DNA of 64,000 nt from Liolophura sinensis (GCF_032854445.1 NC_088303.1:17803501-17867500); one strand, 5' to 3'. Shown: positions 42,472-49,889, counted from the stretch's first letter. Numbers and translations: made by a program. Notes: a model not told the origin generated them from the letters alone.

Positions 42472-45400
42472 CAAATAAACAAAAAAAAGAAAAAAAAAGA
42501 CCAGAATAGAAAATGCAATCAGTTGTAAATTTTTTTAATTAAACCTATTCTCTGCCTTAAATGGAACAAAGGATTACAATAATGGTTTGAAGGCCCTCTG
42601 CTGGAACCTCATCAAGCACTGGAAAAGCTGTAAACCTCTGGCCAGTCTGGTCAGAAAGCCATGTGGTCAAGATAGTTATAACTGACCTCCACTGACCCTA
42701 AACTGGACATGGCTGCAGACAGAGCTGACCAACAAACCACAGACAGGACCCATAATCACTCAATGGCCCATTGACTGAGGGGGCTCTAGAGAGTGGGTGG
42801 CACCTGTCTCAACTGACCACCACAATTCCACCTCAAGCCACACAGCAGGTGCATCTAAATGTTCCTGTTAACTGTATCCTGCTCCAATATATCCCTCCAC
42901 ATTCCCTAAACTGATAGGTTTCCTCCCAAATATCATGCAACAGATTATGTGTATAGAATATTACATCACAATAAAGTCATACCCTCAATTCTGCATCTCT
43001 AACTCTATGGATCAACACTTTTCTTCATAAATTTCTCCTTCAAGTTCTGAAATCGTTGAGCTAATGAATTGCTGATAAGAAAACCCTGTGATATTTGATT
43101 CTTGGACCTTCATAACAGCATTTCATTCACAAACAAATCCTTATTCTGCCCATATCTGACATAAATAAAAGAATTTACCACCTGTTTTCTGACCACAAAT
43201 ATACCAAAGAAAATAAGTGTAATACTGAATGATAGTGTAAGCTGCTAAAATCTGTCAAAACACTTAGGTCAAGTTTGTAATGATATAAACATATACCACT
43301 CATTTCGGATCACAAACAAAACCAATTCAAAAGACTTTATCATTAGTCAAGAACTTTAGTTTAATTTTTTTATTGAGACTACTTAAGACTGTTTCTGTGT
43401 CTTCATGACATATCCTCTGATACCTGAGACTTTGTTACCTGGACAACGCTATTTGTAATCACATACCTGTACTCACAATGACAGCCTTACGCACAACACA
43501 GCTTGAAGGAAGACAAATAAATAATTTGAACATTAAATAATTATGTTTGCAAATTTTTGACTGCTTGGCAGAAAATGAAAAAAAAAAAAAAAAAAAAAAA
43601 AAACAAAAGAAAAGAAAAAAATATCCTCAAAACATGACATAAAGTGTACATGTATACACTTCTCTTATTAATTAATTTTTTACTTCGCTTGTTTTCATAC
43701 CTCCAGTTATTTCCTTCTAGCCATTGTGCAAAAACCAAAGTAATATTTGTACAACATGTAAACAAAAGCTGACAAGTTATACTCCACAAATCCATTCAAT
43801 AGGTGATGTGAATGGGAGTAAACCCTAAATCCATGAGAAACTGATAAACAAGATAAAATAATGGCCGCACGCAGGTTAAAGTACCACCTCATCAACAGCA
43901 CACATTTAAATTAACGGCTAATAACAACTGACATGCACACACAGGCTGGCAGCCTTCACAAAGTAACCGTGGGAATTAGAAACAGCAGAATATTAAAAAC
44001 TTACCACAAGAAGATCAACTCAGAGGTATGCAAATTTTATATTGTTCTCCAGGAAACAAAATTATATTACACAGCATGTTCTTTTTATAATGTCTTTTTT
44101 TCTACGTTAATAAAATGATATGCCCAAAAGATGTTTTGCAAAGGTGAAGATACTGTAACATCATGCTATGGCTATAATTGCACACAAATAAATATTTTTA
44201 TATATTAAAATTGGAGATTTTCCAACAACTGACTACATGAACACATCTCGAATGATACAAACCCTCCCACATTCAGGCTGTACGATAAGAATATTTGCAT
44301 ATCTACTGAACGTGCAGTTTTTGTGTTCTGAGTATAGGTCGATCTTGGACGTTTACTTTCAAAAACATGATTCACCCAGAAAAGCAGATATAATTTCATA
44401 ATTATGAAAAGATGCAAAGAAAAGGCAGAGCTATGCCTTGATTAAAAGACATGAGGTCAGAGGAATGGAAAAATTGTAACATACTTTAAAACTGACATGA
44501 AATTTTAAAATTTACCGACAACGAATTATGTATTTTATTTGACTAATATTGTCTTAAATTGTTTACAACCAAATAATATAGGAAAACAGAAATATTGAAA
44601 AATAATGGTTGAAAATATACGACCAGGATTGTGGCACTTAAATAGCTGAGCATGTGGCACTTAAATGGCTCAGTCTGTAGCACTTAAATGAGTTAGCTTG
44701 AGGTACATAAATGATTTAGCTTGTGGCACATGGATGACCATACTTGTGGCACAAAAACTTTAATAGCATTTTTCACCTGAAGTAGGTAAATGTAATACCT
44801 GGCTATTATTGCACCAATTTCTGGGTTACCTCTACAGTCGGGGAATATGTAAAACGAGACATACCTGTATCATCAAAGTTGATGTGTTCCCCCTCTTTAT
44901 ACTCCTTCACCTGGTAGACCTGAGCCATCTGTAGAGCCTCGCTGTTACCTTGGTGCTTCACCTGTAGCTGGTGAAGATTCTCATGGCGCAGGTGCTTCAT
45001 CGAGCGGATGTGCTGTATCAGTCCCAGCTTCGTCTTACACGAGTATTTGCAGAGGGCGCAGTGGTAGTACTTGTTGCTGGACTTGATGCGACTCTCGCAG
45101 ATCTGAAGGTGGCGGAACATGTGCGCGTTGCTCTCATGCCGATGGTTGGTCGCATGGATCTGTAGTTTGTGAATACTGTTGGTGTAATAGTCGCAGGCAT
45201 TGCAGTGCACCTGGACAGGGTTACTCACGTTCAGGTACTTCAGTCGCCACTCGTTACTCGGCCCACCTTCGCGTATATGGTTAACAAGCTGTAAACGCTG
45301 CAAGTGCTTGTCCGTCTTGCAATGAAGCTGGAAGTTTGCCTTGAGGTTGGTCTTGTAACTGCAGAGGTTGCACATGTACGTCCCTCCTGCTATGCTTATG

Positions 45401-48093
45401 TTGTCGTGCTCTCGCTGTTTGGTGCGATCCATCTGCATGTGCTGGTGTAGTGCCTCCACTGAGTCTACAGAGTAAATGTTGCATACACAGCACTGAAACA
45501 GCTCTGCCTGGTCTCCCAGATGTCCACCATTGGTTTCAGGTGGCATCATGCTTTCATGCTCCTTGTTGGCCAGGTTCATTGGAAAGTTCATGCTGCCATG
45601 CATCGCGGCCAAGAACATGGGCTGGTCAAACTGGTCGTAGGGGAATCCTGCAGGAGCTATCTGTGGAAACCCTATCAAAGTCGGCTCCTGTTGGCCAAAC
45701 AGGCCCAATGGGTTCATTTGGAGATGCTTCATGTTCTGCTGAAGCACCATCATGTGGGTGTGCTTCTCACTTGTCATGTGAATCCTCAAGTTTCGAGCTA
45801 CATTCGTTTCGTAATTACACACGTCACAGCGCCATGTTGGTTTCGGCTTCTGCTGCTTCTTCTGCAGGCTGGTGTCCTCGTAGGACTGCGGTGCTGCCAT
45901 CTTGTTCAGCTCTCCGCCATTCGCCAGTTCCTGCATGTTGTTGAGATGTTTGTCGGACTGCATGTGAATACTGAGGTTACCTTTGGTCGTGGTGGAGTAG
46001 TTGCACACGTCACACCTGTAGGGTTTGTACCCACAGGTGTAGGTCTCTCCGCGAGCCAGCCGTGGGTGGGGCTGTCCAGTGATACAGTACACACATTGAG
46101 TGTCACTTTCAGGATGCTTTTCCTTCATGTGAATTTCTAAAGTCTCTTGATACTTGTAGTGCCAGTTACACTTGGGACACTTCAGTGTCTTACAAGAGTT
46201 CCTTGAATGCATAACAGTCATATGACCTCCAAGTGACCTTGACGAACTCAGAACCATGTCACACTTCGGGCACTCCACACTATGGCTACGGCCTTGAGGA
46301 TGTTCATCACACGCCCCGAGGAACCCTGTCATGAAGGGACCTGTTGAGGACATCATGGTTTCTTCCAGTGAGGACGGTACACTGCAATGTGTCAGTCCAT
46401 TGTGCGAAGCAAACAAGGATGTGGCAGAATTAGAGTGCGATTCCTTGGCAAACATATCATTTTTTGCATGACGAGACCCATGACTGTCCTGTTCTGTCAT
46501 CACCTCATTCTGGTGAGCTGACTTCTCTGAAGGAGACATTCTACAAATCTTTGGTGACTTGGGACTACTAGCTTTGGTCAAACTGTCCAAACTCTTTCGT
46601 GAGCTATCCAGTGGCAAGGTCTTTGGAGGAGACAAGGAAGATTTGGATTTATAGTTTGTTTCTTTGTTGTTTCTGTGGTTAGACAGGTCAAAAGGATGAC
46701 TTGAAGATGACATGCTACCAAGACAATTGGAGACAGTTGGTTTGGTGTAGACATAGCTGACATTTGTACTTGCCTTAGCCGTAAGTGGACTAACACAGCT
46801 GGAATGACAGAATATGTTCTCTGTTGTACTGCTAGCATTGGTACAGGAGGAGACTTGGGTTGCGTTTGGATTGGGTTCCAGGAAAGAGATGAGGGGTTCT
46901 TTGTCTTTACCAACACCCTGGATTATAGCCGAGGCATTTTTGCGAGACATTAGCCCTTTCTCTTTATCATTGAGGGTCATGGCATGCTCACCAACAGCAT
47001 GGGACACAAAAGATTTGGCAAACCCAAAAGAAAGCTTACACATAAAGCACATGAGAATTGGCTTAGTAGGAACTGTGGTAGCATCCACGGGTGAGGTAGA
47101 AGTTTGAGACTGATCATCCATGTTTTCTTGAGCACTTTTCTGCAGTTCGGTGTTGTTGTTGTCTTCCCTTTCAGATTTTCTGCTCCCTTTACGGACATCG
47201 TATACTCTATAGCTATGCATGATTGGAGCCTCAGGGATGTTTTGTTGTGATGGCATGACGTAGAAGTTGTTGAAGAAAGACGTGGGATTTTTGGGTACAA
47301 AGAAAGCATTTGCTATCTGGGGATAAGGAAGGTTTGGCGGCTCACTGCTACCACTTTTGTCCACTATGCTGCCTTCTTTTATATCAATAAGTGACTCTGA
47401 TTCACTTAATTCAGAATCATCCCCTTCTATAATGTAAGCTGAACCATCTGGATTATATACAATCTTCCCTTCAAAGCTCTCCACGTCACTTAGTTCACTC
47501 TCTGTGCCATTTGCCCGCGCACCCTTCAAGTGGTCAGACATGTCTGGTTTGGAACCAGTCTTGCTACAGTTATGGTCCATGTACAGGGTCATTGTGCTAA
47601 ACTCCGTATCACATTCCCCACACTCTATGGGGTCTTCCTCTTCTTTCTCCGACAGAGGGTCGTCAAAGACAGTAAAGCTTGAGCTGCTCTCCACCTTAGA
47701 CTCTGTCTCGTCGACAGACTTCTGATCGGAGGATACCTCATTGTCAAGGTCACTCTCCAATAATTTCCTATCACAGGTCAGATTTGGACTTGATCGTATG
47801 CTAGGAGGCGCTGATCCTGCAACATCTTCGTCACTGTCCTGCGAATCATCTGTATCCATGGAAAACATGGCTGATGGTGCATCCAGGGGAAGTTTTGCTG
47901 AACTTATCTCCATCTGAACTTTGGCGCTTCCTGCAACAGTTGCCTTGGCAACTGCAATATCTCTGCCGTTGACAGAGACTGGGCACACCCCTCCATCCCG
48001 TGGCGAGATTTTGGGTGATTGTAGCGTCATCCCAAACCGGGGGTGATTCGTCTCTGCGCCATTACTGCTGCTGTAGGCCTCCACCTCCATCAT
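7020..48093 (-). CDS. ZFHX3/4: Zinc-finger homeobox transcription factor, ZFHX3/ZFHX4 (ATBF1, zfh2) family: full gene span
   Basis: This entry gives the genomic span of the whole coding sequence; the exons are listed separately. The joined exons (3229+381+357+5430+72+231+809 bp) make 10,509 bp, coding 3,502 residues, close to the roughly 3,600-3,700 of human ZFHX3/4. The protein carries about 26 C2H2-type fingers and four homeodomains in the vertebrate order, including diagnostic stretches such as CFMCKLSFGFAKSF, IIQGVGKDKEPLISFLEP, RSLGGHMTVMHSRNSCKTLK and CGYKPYRCDVCNYSTTTKG. Drosophila zfh2 has three homeodomains, so the four-homeodomain plan points to the ancestral bilaterian or lophotrochozoan form. 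It is a nuclear DNA-binding regulator of neuronal and other differentiation (family knowledge). Two PxDLS motifs (residues 467-471 and 2888-2892) are possible CtBP corepressor docking sites. Vertebrate ZFHX3 and ZFHX4 are paralogues, so a single invertebrate gene would be co-orthologous to them. All six introns are phase 1. Confidence 0.95.
7829..8293 (-). other. ZFHX intron between exons 6 and 7 (465 bp)
   Basis: Intron bounded by donor GTAAGTG at 8293 and acceptor TTTCAG at 7829. AT-rich; no gene or repeat seen. Confidence 0.9.
8294..8524 (-). CDS. ZFHX3/4: ZFHX coding exon 6: residues 3157-3233
   Basis: 231 bp, phase 1 at both ends. The acceptor is CTTGTATTTGCAG and the donor CCTG then GTAAGTG. 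It encodes a KRK-starting segment, then a Ser/Ala-rich stretch with a run of alanines, then a Met/Pro/Gly/Phe-rich stretch (FANFLPSMDPNMLSYMYPGM). No folded domain is apparent; the hydrophobic low-complexity tail resembles activation-type linkers of ZFHX proteins. It can be skipped without shifting the frame. Confidence 0.9.
8525..8849 (-). other. ZFHX intron between exons 5 and 6 (325 bp)
   Basis: Short intron, about a third of it occupied by a SINE-like repeat fragment at 8705-8815. Confidence 0.88.
8705..8815 (+). repeat. SINE-like interspersed repeat, copy A
   Basis: This shares a long imperfect match with 59150-59228: GTTTTATGCTGTACTC, then ATATTTCATTTATAC, GGCCAGC and a GGTGGGA-like segment. 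Copy A continues through GACCGGGCAG and CCATCCGCAAGTTGTTGG. From memory it resembles a dispersed repeat common in mollusc genomes (ACGCCGTACTCAAGAATATT type). The class is uncertain; no tRNA-like promoter boxes or tail are visible in this fragment. Confidence 0.65.
8850..8921 (-). CDS. ZFHX3/4: ZFHX coding exon 5 (72-bp small exon): residues 3133-3156
   Basis: The acceptor is TTTGATTCTAG and the donor ACAT then GTAAGT, phase 1 on both sides. It encodes 24 residues beginning DNKKPAVKKEV and ending TKKEDIG-T, lysine-rich and possibly part of a nuclear localisation segment. A second, weaker donor (GTACAT) lies 6 bp earlier in the same phase, so a two-residue shorter variant is possible. The exon could be a cassette, being small, symmetric and without a finger. 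Confidence 0.8.
8922..9269 (-). other. ZFHX intron between exons 4 and 5 (348 bp)
   Basis: Intron from donor GTGAGA at 9269 to acceptor TTCTAG at 8922. AT-rich; nothing else recognised. Confidence 0.88.
9270..14699 (-). CDS. ZFHX3/4: ZFHX coding exon 4 (5,430 bp): four homeodomains and twelve fingers, residues 1323-3132
   Basis: The acceptor is TTTTTTGTGTTTTTCAG and the donor TCTGCAG then GTGAGA. Fingers start near residues 1340, 1376, 1417, 1445, 1597, 1641, 1719, 2066, 2502, 2587, 2728 and 3045. Homeodomain 1 (about 2231-2290) has recognition helix KVIKHWFRNTLFKERQR with WFRN; HD2 (about 2413-2472) has VIVVWFQNARQKARK; HD3 (about 2657-2717) VVQVWFQNTRARERK; HD4 (about 2967-3026) VVQVWFQNARAKEKK. 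HD2-4 have the canonical WFQN and HD1 the variant WFRN. Linkers are rich in Gln, Ser, Pro and Met, with short polyQ tracts and an acidic stretch before the eighth finger. PLDLS at 2888-2892 (DNA 9991-10005) fits a CtBP-binding motif. Finger-homeodomain alternation in this order is diagnostic of ZFHX3/4. The single uninterrupted exon carrying all homeodomains resembles the very large exon of vertebrate ZFHX genes. Confidence 0.96.
14700..15072 (-). other. ZFHX intron between exons 3 and 4 (373 bp)
   Basis: AT-rich intron from donor GTTAGC at 15072, a non-consensus but usable GT site, to acceptor TTTTTCAG at 14700. Nothing else seen. Confidence 0.88.
15073..15429 (-). CDS. ZFHX3/4: ZFHX coding exon 3: zinc-finger pair, residues 1204-1322
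   Basis: 357 bp, phase 1 on both sides; acceptor TTGTTATTACAG, donor GAGGAAG then GTTAGC. Two C2H2 fingers are visible: Cys1215/Cys1218/His1231/His1236 (VCPYCNFSSVNEMRLKAH) and Cys1245/Cys1248/His1261/His1266 (HCPLCQDEFKEKEKLEKH). They match the vertebrate pair that begins QCPYCKYSN and CPLCQDML. The rest is a conserved helical segment (VTPEGLQRLLVMVDQ), a Pro-rich linker and an acidic/alanine tail. It can be skipped in frame, which would remove exactly one finger pair. Confidence 0.93.
16231..16238 (+). promoter_or_regulatory. POU octamer ATGCAAAT in ZFHX intron
   Basis: Perfect octamer in the higher-complexity part of the intron (about 16030-17050). Six such octamers were spotted in 64 kb, only mildly above chance for AT-rich DNA, so a function is unproven. 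Confidence 0.2.
19021..19075. repeat. (TA)n microsatellite, about 27 units
   Basis: Uninterrupted TA tract in the intron. It produces long spurious Tyr-Ile open frames on both strands. Confidence 0.97.
20270..20286 (+). repeat. Poly-G run of 17
   Basis: Homopolymer G tract; C-rich in the minus-strand transcript. Confidence 0.95.
21103..21483 (-). CDS. ZFHX3/4: ZFHX coding exon 2: low-complexity linker, residues 1077-1203
   Basis: 381 bp, phase 1 on both sides; acceptor TTGTTGTTGTTGCAG, donor TTCTAG then GTAAGT. It starts DGDREEEATAQDGEIVDKQS and is then rich in Ser, Thr, Pro and Asn, with two short Asn runs. No finger or homeodomain; it bridges the N-terminal finger array and the exon 3 finger pair, where vertebrate ZFHX3 also has an acidic/Ser-rich linker. 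Support comes from both strong splice sites, matching phases and the absence of stops in the used frame. This exon would also receive the alternative first exons proposed at 41232-41262 and 37416-37431. Confidence 0.88.
29269..29313. repeat. (AT)n microsatellite, about 22 units
   Basis: Uninterrupted AT tract in the large intron. Confidence 0.95.
29692..29707 (+). repeat. Poly-G run of 16 followed by (GA)n
   Basis: Homopolymer G followed by a short GAGAGAG tract. Confidence 0.93.
30511..30518 (+). promoter_or_regulatory. POU octamer with nearby SOX-type CTTTGT
   Basis: A perfect ATGCAAAT lies about 18 bp from CCTTTGT (30486-30492), inside a stretch (about 30240-30560) with little simple sequence. 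A possible enhancer core by motif content only. Confidence 0.2.
35995..36045 (+). repeat. (GGGAGA)n/(GGGGCA)n tract with G-quadruplex potential
   Basis: Short GGGAGA units pass into GGGGCA units. Four G4 runs separated by CA (36012-36033) fit the standard quadruplex pattern with two-base loops on the plus strand. Confidence 0.85.
36691..37418. promoter_or_regulatory. CAGGTR (E2-box) cluster
   Basis: CAGGTA/CAGGTG or the complement occurs at 36691, 36703, 37014, 37179, 37335, 37345, 37372 and 37413: eight in 728 bp against under one expected. Snail/Scratch, ZEB and E-protein factors bind such sites (family knowledge). The cluster lies just downstream, on the gene strand, of the TATA/first-exon candidate at 37416-37520. 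Confidence 0.35.
37416..37431 (-). CDS. Candidate alternative first coding exon (short ZFHX isoform)
   Basis: On the gene strand an ATG in fair context (G at -3, G at +4) gives ATG GGG GAC AGC ACA G, followed by a CAG/GTAAGC donor. The donor is phase 1, as required to join exon 2. A TGA lies one codon upstream in frame, and a TATA box lies about 85 bp upstream. Spliced to exon 2 it would encode MGDST, then residue 1077 onward, a protein of about 2,431 residues lacking the first ten fingers. Vertebrate ZFHX3 has a comparable shorter isoform (ATBF1-B). Coding length is only 16 bp, so chance cannot be excluded. Coordinates cover only the coding part. Confidence 0.3.
37513..37520 (-). promoter_or_regulatory. 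TATA box (TATAAAAG) with adjacent inverted CCAAT
   Basis: On the minus strand ATTGG directly precedes TATAAAAGG, a near-ideal TATA element. Initiation would be expected near 37486-37492, about 55-60 nt above the candidate start codon at 37431. No other TATAAAAG with a nearby first-exon-like donor was seen in this intron. Confidence 0.35.
39251..39271. repeat. (TG)n microsatellite followed by poly-T
   Basis: About ten TG units, then TATG and a T run. Confidence 0.95.
41053..41211. promoter_or_regulatory. Dense CAGGTR (E2-box) cluster
   Basis: Five CAGGTA/CAGGTG or complement sites lie in 159 bp (41053, 41141, 41167, 41178, 41206); about 0.16 would be expected. They begin about 20 bp downstream, on the gene strand, of the donor at 41231. 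Snail/ZEB/E-protein binding is the standard reading. CAGGTAAG on the plus strand also resembles splice donors in the wrong orientation. Confidence 0.35.
41232..41262 (-). CDS. Candidate alternative first coding exon (short ZFHX isoform)
   Basis: On the gene strand there is an ATG in strong context (A at -3, G at +4), then ten codons, MGETSLTVGQ, and a phase-1 G followed by donor GTAAGA. An in-frame TGA lies about 36 nt upstream, so this ATG would be the start. Joined to exon 2 it reads MGETSLTVGQ-DGDREEE and continues for about 2,436 residues. A CCAAT box (GCCAATC, minus strand, near 41431-41437) lies about 170 bp upstream, with no clear TATA box. The match in phase and start logic with the candidate at 37416-37431 (both begin MG then E/D) strengthens each modestly. 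Transcript evidence is needed. Coordinates cover only the coding part. Confidence 0.38.
42424..42468. repeat. (CA)n microsatellite, about 22 units
   Basis: Uninterrupted CA tract in the large intron. Confidence 0.97.
43578..43603 (+). repeat. Poly-A run of 26
   Basis: Homopolymer in the intron; poly-U on the transcript strand. No retroposed gene is seen next to it. Confidence 0.95.
44630..44763. repeat. Diverged tandem repeat, exact 23-bp period, six copies
   Basis: Copies begin at 44630, 44653, 44676, 44699, 44722 and 44745 with no indels. The core is TGTGGCACTTAAAT followed by a more variable TRGCTNAGC-like half. On the gene strand copies 1-3 contain TTAAGTG, the high-affinity NK2-class homeodomain core; copies 4-6 have decayed cores. 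It lies about 100 bp inside the intron from the exon 1 donor. It could be an ordinary decayed minisatellite or a homotypic binding-site array. Confidence 0.85.
44865..48093 (-). CDS. ZFHX3/4: ZFHX coding exon 1: N-terminal domain and ten zinc fingers, residues 1-1076
   Basis: 3,229 bp ending GATACAG then GTATGT (phase 1). The first ATG is at 48093, with TGA directly upstream in frame. The second codon is also ATG and has the better initiation context (A at -3, G at +4), so residue 2 may be the true start. Finger-like units: Cys158-Cys176 (degenerate), Cys349/352-His365/370, Cys608/611-His624/629, Cys639/642-His655/660, Cys694/697-His710/716, Cys756/759-His772/778, Cys868/871-His883/885, Cys908/911-His924/930, Cys964/967-His984/986 and Cys1012/1015-His1028/1034, plus a CVYC pair at 667/670. 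Conserved non-finger motifs include GKIVYNPDGSAYIIEG (209-224) and IIQGVGKDKEPLISFLEP (390-407). PFDLS at 467-471 fits a CtBP motif. Residues 410-600 are Ser/Thr-rich and poorly conserved. Confidence 0.95.
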
Positions 48094-48103
48094 TCAGTAG
48101 CAT
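48062..48103 (-). other. Upstream ORF overlapping the ZFHX start codon
   Basis: An out-of-frame ATG (G at -3) ten bases before the main ATG opens a 13-codon frame, MLLNDGGGGLQQQ, that ends inside the coding region. A second upstream mini-ORF, five codons, lies at 48110-48127. Such uORFs usually lower initiation at the main start (general knowledge). Both depend on the transcript including this stretch. Confidence 0.5.
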
Positions 48104-48147
48104 GGCGGTTCAGACTGGAAATGACATTCTCAACACTTGGGACACCG
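48094..48147 (-). other. 5' UTR part of ZFHX first coding exon, with candidate acceptor
   Basis: On the gene strand CCGTTTGTTCTTCCAG, a pyrimidine-rich acceptor, ends at 48148. It would begin the exon at 48147, 54 nt above the start codon. A second, weaker acceptor (ATTTCCAG) lies nearer the ATG. This implies at least one upstream noncoding exon, as in vertebrate ZFHX3. Confidence 0.5.
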
Positions 48148-48671
48148 CTGGAAGAACAAACGGAATATTTTCAGACATTCTCACTGAGAGTTCTCAGGTC
48201 TTTTCAAAAAGTTTGTTTAAAAAGAGAGAATGGACTTTTTCAGTAAAAAATTCATTTCCGAAAATACAAATTCCAGGTTTTACACCAGTATTTAAGGATA
48301 TCACACATGTAGTTGAAAACTACTTAATTTTGTCTTATGAAAATAAAAACAGACGTTTTCATATATACTTCCTTTGTTTTACCTAATCAGGGATTGCTAA
48401 ATCTTGAACCAATCATTAAAAATTATTCCATTTGTTCCTTAGAGTTTAGTTGCATGTACCAAATGTTACATTCAGTTGAATTATGCATCAAATTCGTCAA
48501 ATAATAGAAACAGACAAGTCCCTAGGACAGACCTATTAACAATGACACTGTTAACAATATGGCAGAGAAATGTATGCATGCACTTACAGGTATGAACTGT
48601 AAAATACATATTTCAGACAATGCAAACTACAAGACAAAATCTATGACTTTGTATACCGTTGAGATGTGATT

Positions 48672-49640
48672 GCTCTTTCTTTTTTCCAGTCCTACCTATC
48701 GAACAGATAACAAAAGGTTGTTGTTGGAGGAGAAATGTTTGATGTTATAGATATTAAGGCCAGTGTCCCGCAAGGGTCCATATTGGGACCTTTACTATTT
48801 ATTCTATATTTAAATGATTTTCCATTATTCATAAAAGACAGTGGCACTTCTATTGACAACTTTGCTGATGACACAACCATATACTGCTCCTCAGGCAGTG
48901 TGTTTGACATTGAGCGCCATATAAACAGTGGTATGGATTGCATTAAAGACTGGTGCGACAAAAACCTAGAGTTCCATAATCCCCAAAAATCTAAATACAT
49001 GATACTGGGCTCCACGCAATGGCTGCAGGTAATCAAAAATGTTCGTTTCTCTGTTATATTTGATGGAAGTAAACTCGAACAAGTCAGTAATGCTAAACTG
49101 CTTGGTATTTATATTGATGAACATCTTTCCTGTAACACACAAATCAAAAATGTGTGTAAAAAGATTTCTAAATTGTTAAGGATTCTACAAAGGAAGAGAG
49201 CCCTTCACTGTAATGATATTTCTATAAGTCTTACGCTCTTCCTCACTTTGATTAGTGCTGTTCAGTATGGGGACACTGTTCAATTAAAAACAGAGAAAAG
49301 ATAGTCAAGTTACAGAAAAAAGCTACTTGTTTAGTTCAATAGGAAACAATAAACACATCTGGAAAAACTTCACTTTCAATACTAAAATGCATGTATTTTA
49401 ATAAAAGGGTGAACTACAAAATTCTTTGCATCATTTACAAAACATTACACAATCTCTGTCCAAACTATATTACGTAGCTTTTCCCTCAAAACAAACAGCT
49501 TCACAATATTGTTCTCAGATCAACACAACATAATATCTATCTCCCTAAAGCGCAGACAAATTACATGATGGAACTGCCTCCCTGTCCACGTAAAAGAAGC
49601 CCCTTCTCTACCAAGCTTTCAATCACGCGACTTAAAATCA
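48672..49640 (+). mobile_element. Truncated, decayed non-LTR retrotransposon (LINE) reverse-transcriptase fragment
   Basis: The plus-strand frame reads FQSYLSNR, a stop (TAA at 48708-48710), then VPQGSILGPLLFILYLNDFP and the catalytic FADDT (48861-48875). These are the palm motifs of Jockey-superfamily (CR1/L2/Jockey-like) reverse transcriptases. The frame ends at 49304; a shift near 49297 restores KIVKLQKKATCLVQ and a C-terminal region (NYKILCIIYKTLHNLCPNYIT, then RSTQHNIYLPKAQTNYMMEL) with two more stops. The 5' part (endonuclease and RT fingers) is missing, as expected of 5'-truncated insertions. Orientation is opposite to the ZFHX gene. It is inactive. Confidence 0.9.
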
Positions 49641-49814
49641 GTTATGGTCAGATAACGAATGAAATGTACATTCATGCATGCATACTGCATGTATGCTTTC
49701 ATTGTATCAACCATCTAGATAAAATCCCATCTCTCGTAACTTTACTTGTTCAGAATCTAAATGCGATAAGTTAAACCTAAAATGCATTCCCCCACCCCCA
49801 CCCTTTATACTTAG

Positions 49815-49837
49815 ATTTATTATTATTATTATTATTA
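49815..49837. repeat. (ATT)n microsatellite near the LINE 3' side
   Basis: About seven ATT units some 170 bp past the recognisable LINE coding sequence. It could be the element's simple-repeat 3' tail, as CR1/L2-type LINEs end in short tandem repeats rather than poly-A. Confidence 0.8.
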
Positions 49838-49859
49838 GAAAGTCTTTTTCATAAGGCCA

Positions 49860-49889
49860 TGTCACTTGCACACATGTGTGCAAGTGACA
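49860..49889. repeat. Perfect 30-bp palindrome
   Basis: The half-site TGTCACTTGCACACA is followed immediately by its exact reverse complement with no spacer; the match stops at 49859/49890. Chance expectation in 64 kb is well below 0.001. It lies just beyond the LINE and its ATT tract, so it could be part of a transposon end. Confidence 0.9.

Larger units (their letters stand above)
21484..44864 (-). other. ZFHX large intron between exons 1 and 2 (23.4 kb)
   Basis: This runs from donor ACAG then GTATGT at 44864 to the acceptor at 21484. No additional finger- or homeodomain-coding exon was found. 21.5-29 kb is AT-rich with an AT microsatellite at 29269-29313. 30.2-30.6 kb is more complex, with an octamer at 30511. 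34-36 kb is AT-rich and ends in a G-rich tract. 36.6-37.6 kb and 41.0-41.5 kb carry promoter/first-exon-like signals and CAGGTR clusters. 42-44.8 kb has CA, poly-A and 23-bp repeats. Large first introns of developmental regulators commonly hold enhancers and secondary promoters (general knowledge). Confidence 0.85.

Noticed and set aside
44630-44763. CRISPR-like repeat array
   Set aside because: Repeats are contiguous 23-bp units without unique spacers, in an animal intron; it is a minisatellite-type tandem repeat.
45450-46140. Long plus-strand open frames (164 and 206 codons) opposite ZFHX exon 1
   Set aside because: Shadows of a real coding exon on the other strand; Val/Leu/His-rich composition mirrors the antisense of finger codons.
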